Shown here: positions 53,943-62,374 of the stretch, piece after piece
How the letters are laid out: each line of letters begins with the position of its first letter
Position numbering within the stretch: position 1 is the stretch's first letter
NCBI RefSeq assembly: GCF_004006395.2
Contig: NZ_CP029758.2
Coordinates: forward strand, 744,001-808,000
Length of the DNA: 64,000 nt
Origin: Clostridium sp. AWRP
Lineage (GTDB): Bacteria > Bacillota > Clostridia > Clostridiales > Clostridiaceae
Direction: 5' to 3'
Notes under the pieces: model-generated
Seen by the model: only the letters and a program-made list of their open reading frames with translations
Told to the model about the DNA's origin: nothing
The model's database searches: none
Program-made: the position numbers and the translations under genes

Positions 53943-55508
53943 TCAGATTTTAAAAGGATGTTCTTTGACATTCAAAATTAAACTTCTTTCTTCCATTATT
54001 TCAAATACGATTAGCAAATGAAGCTTGACTTTAGGATCATCTAAATCTAATTCCGATATTTTAAGAATCCGCTTCAGCTGATATAAAAATGTTGCCCTCT
54101 GCACATAAAGGTGCCGTATAGTTTTTGCAATACTCAGATTGTTCTGCAAATATATTTTTAAAGTTTTGGTATATTCCCGCTTGTGCTTTTTATCATAGTC
54201 CATTAATCTGAGCAAGCCCTGGGGGCAGAGAGCTTCTATGTTTGATTCAGCGGCCGCCCGGAGAATTAATCGCTTTAGAGCGTAGTGCTCATAACGGTAG
54301 CACCAAATTGTTTCATCATAAATGCTTCCAATGCGAATTGCATCACATGCTTGAAGATAGTATTCATCGAGATTTTTAAAATTGTGGAATTCTTCGCTTA
54401 TACCAGCTTTCAAAAGTCCATCTCTTAAAATATAAACTAATACAGATAGCAGTTCCTCTCTCGTCTTAGTAGCTGCATTTAAATTTACAATCGTCAAAAT
54501 ATAGTCTTTCTGCTCTAAAGCTACACTTCCTGGAATATTTGCCTCGAGTATGGAGCCAATAGTTGAAACCGTATGAATAACCTGGTCATATCTACTGACT
54601 TCGACTGCAATGCAGAAATAGCAATCCGTTATATTCCAGTTCCTATACTGTAAAATTTTCTGCAGTTTTGATTCATCCACACTTTGTTTGTCTAAAATCT
54701 GGTTGATCATTGTTTCAAAGCCTTTAGGATGATCGTTCATCGGGAAATCTTGCTTGACCATAGAAATTTCTAATATGCTACTTAAAAATTTCAGTAACGG
54801 TGAGTCGCTTATCTTGAATGGCCGCTCTGTTTCACTGATTACGATGCGCGCTACGTAAATGTCGCAAATGCGAATGTTGTAAAACAGAATTCGATATCCC
54901 CACATTTCTGCAGAAAACAATGTCGGTTCCGTAGCGTCTATTGTACTGATAAATTCCGGATTAAACTTTAGTTCATCAATTTCTTCTGGACTTAAATATT
55001 TATTGGTGTCTTCCTCTGAATACAGCATCAGATTTCTCGATTTTTTTCTCTCGCAGAAAAAAATGTTTCGAAGTCCCGGCGTATATATTCCAATCGGGTT
55101 GTTTATAAATGGAAGTGCAGATTCACCAAGCTCTTTCAGCGGAGCGTTATTGGTTAACAACTCTAAAAGCTTTTTCTCCCAATTTGAAAACAGGTTGAAC
55201 GTATCCTGCAGCTTTTCCATTATTTCTAGTGGATTAAGTTCTGGGGTTACAAAAATAATATCCATGTTTTTGTTAAATTCTATATTTTTATCATATCCCA
55301 AACAAATATATGCCCCACCCTGCTCAGAATTTCGAAGTGCGATTAACTCATCTAATTTAATCAAAGTCAAATCGGAAGATTGCCGCGTTTTATCCTTACG
55401 GTAAACTGTCACACGTTTCAGGTTGCAATCAACAGGATTGGAATTCAAAAAACTTGTGATTATAGGAAATGATACGTAGTCTTTGATAATATATGCATTT
55501 AATTTCAT
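53943..55508 (-). CDS. PucR/CdaR-type transcriptional regulator (only intact copy)
   Basis: 521 residues from the ATG at 55508 (minus), which follows AGAGGTGCTT; upstream in-frame ATGs lack such a site. Long N-terminal sensor part (1-260), a GGDEF-like middle typical of the family (about 285-410), and a C-terminal PucR helix-turn-helix (YTKTLKIYLQNNLSIAKTIRHLYVQRATFLYQLKRI, about 450-485). Divergent from operon copy 2 and convergent with activator copy 1. G+C is higher in parts than in neighbouring genes. Probable substrate-sensing regulator of the methyltransferase operons; copies 1 and 3 retain only fragments. Confidence 0.87.
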   Translation of the reverse strand: MKLNAYIIKDYVSFPIITSFLNSNPVDCNLKRVTVYRKDKTRQSSDLTLIKLDELIALRNSEQGGAYICLGYDKNIEFNKNMDIIFVTPELNPLEIMEKLQDTFNLFSNWEKKLLELLTNNAPLKELGESALPFINNPIGIYTPGLRNIFFCERKKSRNLMLYSEEDTNKYLSPEEIDELKFNPEFISTIDATEPTLFSAEMWGYRILFYNIRICDIYVARIVISETERPFKISDSPLLKFLSSILEISMVKQDFPMNDHPKGFETMINQILDKQSVDESKLQKILQYRNWNITDCYFCIAVEVSRYDQVIHTVSTIGSILEANIPGSVALEQKDYILTIVNLNAATKTREELLSVLVYILRDGLLKAGISEEFHNFKNLDEYYLQACDAIRIGSIYDETIWCYRYEHYALKRLILRAAAESNIEALCPQGLLRLMDYDKKHKREYTKTLKIYLQNNLSIAKTIRHLYVQRATFLYQLKRILKISELDLDDPKVKLHLLIVFEIMEERSLILNVKEHPFKI

Positions 55509-55524
55509 AAGCACCTCTAATTCA

Positions 55525-55598
55525 TACATTTTGTATAAATTATTCTTCAAAAAATGTATATTCTGTAAATAGAATTACAAATTTCTATTTGTTATAAT
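55525..55598 (+). promoter_or_regulatory. promoter/operator of methyltransferase operon copy 2
   Basis: TACATTTTGTA (55525-55535) and TATATTCTGTA (55557-55567), centres 32 bp apart, then TAGAAT and TATAAT (55593-55598). Box 1 lies 17 bp upstream of the regulator start codon, so the same sites could also control the regulator. Confidence 0.65.
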
Positions 55599-55880
55599 AT
55601 AATTATATCAAATAATTGATAAATTACAACGATTTCTGTCGGTTCTTTTGTTACTTATATGATAATAAAAAATGTATAAATTAAGTCAGGAGAATGAGAA
55701 ATTATGGTATATCTTTTCAATTAACACAACACATATATATCATGATTAGGGTCAATTAAATGCTGTGAACAGCTGAGGATATTACATTTCTCTAATGTAA
55801 ATGTTTAATGAGACTTTTTTCGTGGTAGGATGATAAACATATCATATCCAAAAATATTGTAAAAGCACCAATATGGTTTT

Positions 55881-56150
55881 ATGACTCTCGATGCTTTATT
55901 TTTATTAACTATGTATATAATATGGGTGATATGGTTGTGATATCTATTGTAAGTAATAAAAATGATAATTTAGTCAATGATATTGCAATTGTCAACGATT
56001 ACTATATGTTGGTATGCTATTTGATTGTTATGGGCGTCGTATTGGGATTAGAAGTAGTGCCGTAATTGGATTTATTAAAAGTGGAAAAAGTTTGCATGAA
56101 AAGCATAAGGTACAAATCAAAGAAATTAGAAGTGTTGTAGTATTAATTGA
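55881..56150 (+). pseudogene. MFS transporter remnant (N- and C-terminal pieces), operon copy 2
   Basis: Begins with the same first-helix region as copy 1 (ALFLLTMYI), then skips to a C-terminal piece: YYMLVCYLIVMGVVLGLEVV in one frame and AVIGFIKSGKSLHEKHKV in another, ending before the methyltransferase gene. The copy 1 middle part is absent. The 685-bp gap 55509-56193 holds only this and the promoter region. Confidence 0.65.
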
Positions 56151-56193
56151 TATAATTGTAACTTAAAATAAATGTTTAAAGGGGTGTATATTT

Positions 56194-56997
56194 ATGATAA
56201 TAATTGGTGAAAAAATTAATGGAGCAATTCCTTCCACGGGTAAAGCCATTGCAGCAAAGGATGCAGAATTCATAAGAAATCTTGCAATAAAGCAAACAGA
56301 AGCAGGTGCAGATTTTATTGATGTTTGTGCTTCAGTAGATGATGACATTGAACTGGAAACAATGAAATGGCTTATAGACATTGTACAGGATGCAACCGAT
56401 GTGCCAATCGCAGTTGACAGTCCTAATGCCCACACATGTGTAGAAGCCATGAAATACTGTAAGAAACCGGGTCTTTTCAATTCTGTGTCAATGGAAGGGG
56501 ACAAGATTGACGTAGCATTCCCTGCAATTGCTGATACAAAATGGCAGTGTGTTGCGCTCTTGAACAGCGACAAAGGAATTCCAAAGACTGCTAAAGACCG
56601 TTTGGATGTATTTGCAGATTTAATGGCAAAAGCAAAAGAATATAATATAGATCCGTCTAGGATGCATATTGATCCCTTGATTGAAATGCTGTGTACATCA
56701 GAAGAAGGGATTACTATGGTAACCGAAGTTATGAAGAAAATCAAAGAATTGTATCCTACGATTCATGTTGTTGGAGCTGTTAGTAATATCTCCTTTAATA
56801 TTCCAGCCAGAAAAATTGTCAATCAGGCATTTGCAGTATTGGCTATGAATGCAGGAATGGACAGCTTTATTCTTGATCCATTAAATCAGGATTTGGTAGG
56901 AATGTTGTTTGCAACAGAAGCACTATTAGGTGAGGACGAGTACTGTATGGAATATATTAGAGCATATAGAGAAGGAATATTTGGTAAAAAGAAATAA
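56194..56997 (+). CDS. methyltetrahydrofolate methyltransferase (MeTr/MT II type), copy 2
   Basis: 267 residues, identical in protein sequence to copy 1 (49281-50084), with the same GEKINGAIPSTG start and SNISFNIPAR pterin region. First gene of operon copy 2, whose regulator is intact and divergent. The lack of any change implies a very recent duplication or gene conversion. Confidence 0.88.
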   Translation: MIIIGEKINGAIPSTGKAIAAKDAEFIRNLAIKQTEAGADFIDVCASVDDDIELETMKWLIDIVQDATDVPIAVDSPNAHTCVEAMKYCKKPGLFNSVSMEGDKIDVAFPAIADTKWQCVALLNSDKGIPKTAKDRLDVFADLMAKAKEYNIDPSRMHIDPLIEMLCTSEEGITMVTEVMKKIKELYPTIHVVGAVSNISFNIPARKIVNQAFAVLAMNAGMDSFILDPLNQDLVGMLFATEALLGEDEYCMEYIRAYREGIFGKKK

Positions 56998-57069
56998 TTA
57001 TATAAAAGAAATAATTATATAAAATAATAGAGAGAAATAACTATATAAAACAATAGGGAGGAAAAGATA
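56998..57069 (+). repeat. expanded spacer, copy 2
   Basis: Same three tandem GAAATAATTATATAAAA-type units as at 50085-50156. Confidence 0.7.
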
Positions 57070-57702
57070 ATGTCTAAAATTGAAGAAGTAAAAGTTAATT
57101 TAGAGGCAGGTAAAACTAAACTTATTAAAGGATTGGTGCAGGAAGCACTAGATGAGGGAAGCAAAGCAGAAGATATACTTCAAGCTATGATTGATTCAAT
57201 GGGTGTTGTAGGTGATAAGTTCTCCACAGGAGAAATATTCGTACCTGAAATGCTAATAGCAGCAAAAGCAATGTCAAGAGGTGTAGAAGTGCTTAAACCC
57301 CATCTTGCAAGCGGGTCTTCAGCTTCCTTAGGCACATGTATTATTGGCACAGTAGCAGGAGATTTACATGATATTGGGAAAAATCTAGTTTCAATGATGA
57401 TGGAAAGTACTGGATTTAAGATGGTAGATCTTGGCGTAGATGTACCTGCTGATAAATTTGTTGAAGCAGTTAAGGGAAATGAAAATGTAAAAATAGTAGC
57501 ATGTTCAGCACTTCTTACTACAACAATGGCAGCTTTGAAGAAAACAGTTGAGACTTTAAAAGAAAGTGGATTAAAAGGATTCAAGATAATGGTTGGTGGT
57601 GCTCCTATAACAGCTGAATTTGCAGCTTCAATAGGCGCAGATGCATATACACCTGATGCAGGCAGTGCTGCAATTAAAGCTAAAGAATTGGCAATGGCAT
57701 AA
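57070..57702 (+). CDS. corrinoid protein, copy 2
   Basis: 210 residues, identical to copy 1, with cobalt-ligand His100 in DLHDIG. Second gene of operon copy 2; GGGAGG lies before the ATG after the expanded AT-rich spacer. Confidence 0.93.
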   Translation: MSKIEEVKVNLEAGKTKLIKGLVQEALDEGSKAEDILQAMIDSMGVVGDKFSTGEIFVPEMLIAAKAMSRGVEVLKPHLASGSSASLGTCIIGTVAGDLHDIGKNLVSMMMESTGFKMVDLGVDVPADKFVEAVKGNENVKIVACSALLTTTMAALKKTVETLKESGLKGFKIMVGGAPITAEFAASIGADAYTPDAGSAAIKAKELAMA

Positions 57703-57725
57703 ATAATATAAGGAGGTATTGATGT

Positions 57726-58703
57726 ATGTTAACTAAAAGACAGAATTTACTCGAAACTATTAAAGGTGGAAATCCGGATCGTTTTGTTAATCAATATGAA
57801 TTTTTGAATATGATCATGGAAATGCCTTTGGGAGTTAAGTCCCAATACGGTGGTACTTGGAAAGATAAGTGGGGGATAACATGGCAGTGGCCAGAAGGTC
57901 AACTTGGTGCGTTCCCTGTTCATGATGACGAACACAGAGTTTTAAAAGATGTTACTGAATGGAAGAAATACGTTAAAATTCCTACAATTCCGACTTCCGA
58001 TGAAGCCTGGGCTCCGGCTATTGCTCATGCCAATTCTGTTGACCGTAACGAGGAATTTGTGGCACCTTTCTATGCTCCGGGTGTCTTTGAAATGACACAT
58101 CATCTTATGGGCATGGAAGATGCATTAATGGGTTTATATGAAGAGCCTGAAGCTATGCATGAGTTAATTGATGCCATTACGCAGTATGAGCTGGATGCTG
58201 CAAAAGTAATAGTTGAAAAAATTCATCCAGATTGCATTTTCCATCATGATGACTGGGGCAGCCAAAAAAACTCTTTTGTGGCTCCTAAAATGTTTGAAGA
58301 GTTCTTTCTTCCGGCTTATAAAAAAATCTATGGTTACTATAAAGCCAATGGTGTTGAATTGATTGTTCACCACAGTGATTCTTATGCTGCTAACCTGGTT
58401 CCATATATGATTGAATTGGGCATCGATATTTGGCAAGGCGTTATGAACACTAATAACATTCCTGAACTGATCAAGCAATATGGTGGAAAAATATCCTTTA
58501 TGGGAGGGCTCCACAGCGGTTTGATTGACTTTCCGGATTGGACAATTGAAAATTGTATCAAACATGTGGAAGAGGCTTGCAAAGCTAATGGAAAAAAATA
58601 CTTTATTCCATGCCTGACTGCGGGTTTACCTCAGGGGTATTTCCCAAATGTATATGAGACAGTAAGTAAGGCAATAGATGAAATGAGTAAAAAAATGTTT
58701 TAA
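57726..58703 (+). CDS. UroD-family methyltransferase (MT I type), copy 2
   Basis: 325 residues. Compared with copy 1 it carries, among others, E38K, F39S, N40Q, N48K, A68D, I71R, E81K, S82Y, F85I, N132D and F158A, several of them charge-changing, while the candidate metal-binding segments (HHDDW, VHHSDSY, FIPCLTAG) are unchanged. This suggests a shifted substrate preference with retained chemistry; that is inference. Confidence 0.85.
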   Translation: MLTKRQNLLETIKGGNPDRFVNQYEFLNMIMEMPLGVKSQYGGTWKDKWGITWQWPEGQLGAFPVHDDEHRVLKDVTEWKKYVKIPTIPTSDEAWAPAIAHANSVDRNEEFVAPFYAPGVFEMTHHLMGMEDALMGLYEEPEAMHELIDAITQYELDAAKVIVEKIHPDCIFHHDDWGSQKNSFVAPKMFEEFFLPAYKKIYGYYKANGVELIVHHSDSYAANLVPYMIELGIDIWQGVMNTNNIPELIKQYGGKISFMGGLHSGLIDFPDWTIENCIKHVEEACKANGKKYFIPCLTAGLPQGYFPNVYETVSKAIDEMSKKMF

Positions 58704-58739
58704 GCTACATAACTGGGATAAAACATTTTTCTTGTAAAT

Positions 58740-58792
58740 AAAAAACATTTTGGATCAATGTAACAATAAATTAATCCAAAATGTTTTTTATG
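58740..58792 (+). terminator. terminator between methyltransferase I and activator genes, copy 2
   Basis: AAAAAACATTTTGGAT and ATCCAAAATGTTTTTT pair perfectly (58740-58755 with 58774-58789), as in copy 1. Confidence 0.85.
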
Positions 58793-58807
58793 CAAAAAAG
58801 AACTTAA

Positions 58808-58930
58808 TTATCTTATAGCACCATTTTCTATTAATGACATTTCAATTACTCCATAGGTTCCGTTCGTTCTATAAATCAGTTCATCATCTTTAAGTGCTGG
58901 CTCGCAACCGGTTGTATTCCAAAACTTAAA
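58808..58930 (-). pseudogene. minus-strand C-terminal gene remnant, copy 2
   Basis: About 40 codons on the minus strand: FKFWNTTGCEPALKDDELIY, then RTNGTYGVIEMSLIENGAIR and stop (58808-58810). Copy 1 shares the last part but has lost about 60 bp. No start codon; parent protein not recognised. Confidence 0.4.
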
Positions 58931-58992
58931 TTATGTATATTCAAGTAGAATATAATTATATTTAAAGAAAAATACTTCATAGGAGGAATTAT

Positions 58993-60816
58993 ATGAATAT
59001 TTTGAATAAGAAATTTGAACTTATTATTAATTCAGAAAAGGGTAAAGATATCATAAGGGTTAAACCAGGTAAAAATTTATTTAATGTATTAATGGATAAG
59101 GGAATATTTATAGATAGTCCCTGCAATGGAAAAGGAATTTGTGGAAAATGTAAAGTTAAAGTAATAAAAGGATTAAAGGAACCTACTCCACTTGATATAA
59201 AACAGTTAACTAAAGAAGAGTTAGAAAGTGGATTTAGGTTATCCTGTAATTTTACTATAAATGAAGATGCAGAAATAGTACTTTTAGAAAAGAATAAAGA
59301 TATGGAAGTATTAATAAATGGGACAGAACAGCAATATACTCTAGATACTGTAGTGAAGAAAAAATATTTAGTAATTGAGAAACCATCCATTAATGATCAA
59401 CGAGATGATTATAGAAGGTTAAGTGATGCTTGTGAAAGTGATGATTTACTTATTGGTTTACAATATTTACCCCAAATAAGCAATTTGTTAAGGGGAGCTG
59501 ATTTTAATGTTACCGCATCACTTTATAAGAATCGTCTTTTACATTTAGAAAAGGGTAACTGTTTGCAACAAAACTATGGATTGGCTGTAGATATAGGCAC
59601 AACTACTATAGTAATCTATTTATTAAATCTAAATGATGGGAAAGTAATAGATATAGATTCAAGAGTTAATAACCAGAGGAGTTATGGGGCTGATGTGGTT
59701 TCAAGAATAAATTTTACTATTGAAAATCCAAAGGGATTAGGTATATTAAGGGACAATATTATAAGTCAGCTTAATGATATGATAGAACTGTTATGTAAAA
59801 AAAACAGCATAAGTGAAGATAATATATATGATATAGTTATTGTTGGAAATACTATTATGATTCACCTATTACTTGGACTTCCATGTGAAAATATAACTAA
59901 ATCGCCATATATCCCAGTAGTTACAAAGGCACTGGAGCTTGAAGCTAAGGAGATAGGGATTAATACTAAAGGCATGGTAAGCTTACTTCCTGGTATATCA
60001 GCTTTTGTAGGAAGTGATATAACTGCGGGTATATTATCCTGTGGTATGTTAAATTCAGAAAAATACTCATTATTATTAGACCTTGGAACTAATGGAGAAA
60101 TTGCGCTGGGCAATAAAAACGAAGTAGTAACTTGCTCTACGGCTGCTGGACCAGCTTTTGAAGGTACCAATATTAAGCATGGAATTGGTGCCGTAAAAGG
60201 AGCTATAAGCAAGGTTGATTTATCAAGGGATAAAATATATGAAACAATAGGAAATGAAAAACCCTGCGGAATATGCGGTTCAGGAGTGCTGGATGCTGTG
60301 GCACAGTTTGTGAAGTTTGGAATATTAGATGAAGCAGGTAGAATGGCAGGAGCGGACGAAGTGGAAAACAAGGATTATCAGAATAGGATTGTTGAGATAG
60401 ATAATATGAGACAGTTTATTCTAGTACAAAATAGTATACATGAGGAAAGTATTACCTTTACACAAAAGGATGTACGAGAAGTTCAATTAGCAAAGGCTGC
60501 TGTATGTGCTGGTATCAAAATACTTTTAAAAGAAAAGAATATAAACTTTAATGAAATAGAAAAAGTGTACATTGGCGGTGGATTTGGTAATTATATGGAT
60601 ATAGAAAGTTCTATTGATATAGGCATGATACCCAAAGAGCTCAAGGGTAAGATTGAATCTGTTGGCAATTGTGCAGGTGGTGGAGCTAAAACATATTTGT
60701 TGTCAAAACAAATAAGAGAAAGTGCAGTAGATATTATTAATAAAACGACATATATAGAGTTATCAAAAAGGGAAGATTTTCAGGAATATTTTATAGATTC
60801 TATGATACTGGATTAA
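58993..60816 (+). CDS. reductive activator of corrinoid enzymes (RACE), copy 2
   Basis: 607 residues, same architecture and cysteine ligands (44, 50, 53, 85) as copy 1. Differences seen: K9E, E27K, and three near the middle and end (IGIK to IGIN, NIKFN to NINFN, ESSV to ESSI). AGGAGG before the ATG. One activator could serve all corrinoid copies, so the duplication is dosage or hitchhiking. Confidence 0.92.
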   Translation: MNILNKKFELIINSEKGKDIIRVKPGKNLFNVLMDKGIFIDSPCNGKGICGKCKVKVIKGLKEPTPLDIKQLTKEELESGFRLSCNFTINEDAEIVLLEKNKDMEVLINGTEQQYTLDTVVKKKYLVIEKPSINDQRDDYRRLSDACESDDLLIGLQYLPQISNLLRGADFNVTASLYKNRLLHLEKGNCLQQNYGLAVDIGTTTIVIYLLNLNDGKVIDIDSRVNNQRSYGADVVSRINFTIENPKGLGILRDNIISQLNDMIELLCKKNSISEDNIYDIVIVGNTIMIHLLLGLPCENITKSPYIPVVTKALELEAKEIGINTKGMVSLLPGISAFVGSDITAGILSCGMLNSEKYSLLLDLGTNGEIALGNKNEVVTCSTAAGPAFEGTNIKHGIGAVKGAISKVDLSRDKIYETIGNEKPCGICGSGVLDAVAQFVKFGILDEAGRMAGADEVENKDYQNRIVEIDNMRQFILVQNSIHEESITFTQKDVREVQLAKAAVCAGIKILLKEKNINFNEIEKVYIGGGFGNYMDIESSIDIGMIPKELKGKIESVGNCAGGGAKTYLLSKQIRESAVDIINKTTYIELSKREDFQEYFIDSMILD

Positions 60817-60860
60817 GGCATTTGAAAGAAAATAACAAGTCAAAGATGCGACGAATATTT

Positions 60861-60926
60861 TTATCCGATGACTAACCCGCTCTAATACTCACACTTTTCC
60901 AAGTGTGAGTAAAGATCGGATATGTC
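60861..60926 (-). repeat. structured intergenic element, copy 3 (short, minus strand)
   Basis: On the minus strand: TATCCGAT, hairpin ACTCACACTT-GGAA-AAGTGTGAGT, then TATTAGAGCGGGTTAGTC and ATCGGATAA. TATCCGAT (60921-60914) pairs perfectly with ATCGGATA (60869-60862). The 3' half aligns with copy 2 of the family (ATATTAGAGCAGGTAGTC at 39362-39379). It is shorter than the other two, lacking their 5' hairpin, and is inserted right after activator copy 2. Confidence 0.6.
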
Positions 60927-60957
60927 AAATACTTAATACATGAGAGAATTAGAAATA

Positions 60958-61057
60958 TATCAGATTTTAAAAGGATGTTCCTTAGTTCATCAATTCAAAA
61001 ACAAATATATGCCCCATCCTGCTCAGAACTTCGAAGTGTAATTAACTCATCTAATTT
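60958..61057 (-). pseudogene. PucR regulator remnant, operon copy 3
   Basis: Three pieces of the intact gene are joined: TCAGATTTTAAAAGGATGTT (gene end, as at 53942), TTAGTTCATCAATT (as near 54968) and ACAAATATATGCCCCATCCT through CTCATCTAATTTA (as at 55302-55358). Everything between has been deleted, and the start region after 55358 is missing too. At least three separate deletions are needed. Confidence 0.8.
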
Positions 61058-61058
61058 A

Positions 61059-61132
61059 TACATAATGTACAAATTATTTCTAAAAAAATGTACATTATGT
61101 AAATAGAATTATAAATTTCCATTTGCTACAAT
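61059..61132 (+). promoter_or_regulatory. promoter/operator of methyltransferase operon copy 3
   Basis: TACATAATGTACA (61059-61071) and TGTACATTATGTA (61089-61101) are exact inverse complements; the inner TACA-N3-TGTA boxes are centred 32 bp apart. A TAGAAT / TACAAT core promoter (61127-61132) follows. This is the most symmetrical of the three operators. Confidence 0.7.
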
Positions 61133-61416
61133 ATAATTATATAAAGTGGTTGGTATAATTATAACGATTTCTGCTGGTTCTTCTGTTACTTATACGATAA
61201 TAAAAGATGTATAAATTCAGTCAGGAGAATTAGATATTATGGCATATCCTTTCAATTGACGCAGCAGATACATATCATGATTAGGGTCAATTAAATGTTG
61301 TGAACAGCTGAGGGTTTACACTTCACTAATGTAAATGTTTAATAGGACTTTTTTCAATACAGAATGATGAACATATCATATGCAAAAATTTTGTAAAAGC
61401 ACCAAATCTGATTTTT

Positions 61417-61500
61417 CTGACTCTCGCTGCGTTATTTTTATCAACTATGTGTACAATGGGTGAAAATCAAAGAAATTTAAAGTGTTGTAGCATTAATTGA
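61417..61500 (+). pseudogene. MFS transporter remnant (shortest), operon copy 3
   Basis: Only LTLAALFLSTMCTMG-like sequence of the first helix remains, fused to the last 40 bp of the remnant seen in copy 2 (AAAATCAAAGAAATTTAAAG). The 60817-61543 gap otherwise holds the structured element, the regulator remnant and the operator. Confidence 0.6.
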
Positions 61501-61543
61501 TATAATTGTAACTTAAAATAAATGTTTAAAGGGGTGTATATTT

Positions 61544-62347
61544 ATGATAATAATTGGTGAAAAAATTAATGGAGCAATTCCTTCCACGGGTAAAGCTATT
61601 GCAGCAAAGGATGCAGAATTTATAAAAAATCTTGCAATAAAGCAAACAGAAGCAGGTGCAGATTTTATTGATGTTTGTGCTTCAGTAGATGATGACATTG
61701 AACTGGAAACAATGAAATGGCTTATAGACATTGTACAGGATGCAACCGATGTGCCAATCGCAGTTGACAGTCCTAATGCCCACACATGTGTAGAAGCCAT
61801 GAAATACTGTAAGAAGCCGGGCCTTTTCAATTCTGTGTCAATGGAAGGGGACAAGATTGACGTAGCATTCCCTGCAATTGCTGATACAAAATGGCAGTGT
61901 GTTGCGCTCTTGAACAGCGACAAAGGAATTCCAAAGACTGCTAAAGACCGTTTGGATGTATTTGCAGATTTAATGGCAAAAGCAAAAGAATATAATATAG
62001 ATCCGTCTAGGATGCATATTGATCCCTTGATTGAAATGCTGTGTACATCAGAAGAAGGGATTACTATGGTAACCGAAGTTATGAAGAAAATCAAAGAATT
62101 GTATCCTACGATTCATGTTGTTGGAGCTGTTAGTAATATCTCCTTTAATATTCCAGCCAGAAAAATTGTCAATCAGGCATTTGCAGTATTGGCTATGAAT
62201 GCAGGAATGGACAGCTTTATTCTTGATCCATTAAATCAGGATTTGGTAGGAATGTTGTTTGCAACAGAAGCACTATTAGGTGAAGACGAGTACTGCATGG
62301 AATATATTAGAGCATATAGAGAGGGGATATTTGGTAAAAAGAAATAA
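61544..62347 (+). CDS. methyltetrahydrofolate methyltransferase (MeTr/MT II type), copy 3
   Basis: 267 residues, differing from copies 1 and 2 only by R28K in protein, with a few silent changes. Same GEKINGAIPSTG and SNISFNIPAR motifs. First gene of operon copy 3. Confidence 0.88.
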   Translation: MIIIGEKINGAIPSTGKAIAAKDAEFIKNLAIKQTEAGADFIDVCASVDDDIELETMKWLIDIVQDATDVPIAVDSPNAHTCVEAMKYCKKPGLFNSVSMEGDKIDVAFPAIADTKWQCVALLNSDKGIPKTAKDRLDVFADLMAKAKEYNIDPSRMHIDPLIEMLCTSEEGITMVTEVMKKIKELYPTIHVVGAVSNISFNIPARKIVNQAFAVLAMNAGMDSFILDPLNQDLVGMLFATEALLGEDEYCMEYIRAYREGIFGKKK

Positions 62348-62374
62348 TTATATAGATAATAAGGAGGAAAAATA

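Noticed and set aside
48683..61543. Transposase or integrase driving the operon amplification
   Set aside because: No recombinase gene or terminal repeats of a transposon are seen between the copies; the flanks are gene remnants, so unequal recombination is enough.
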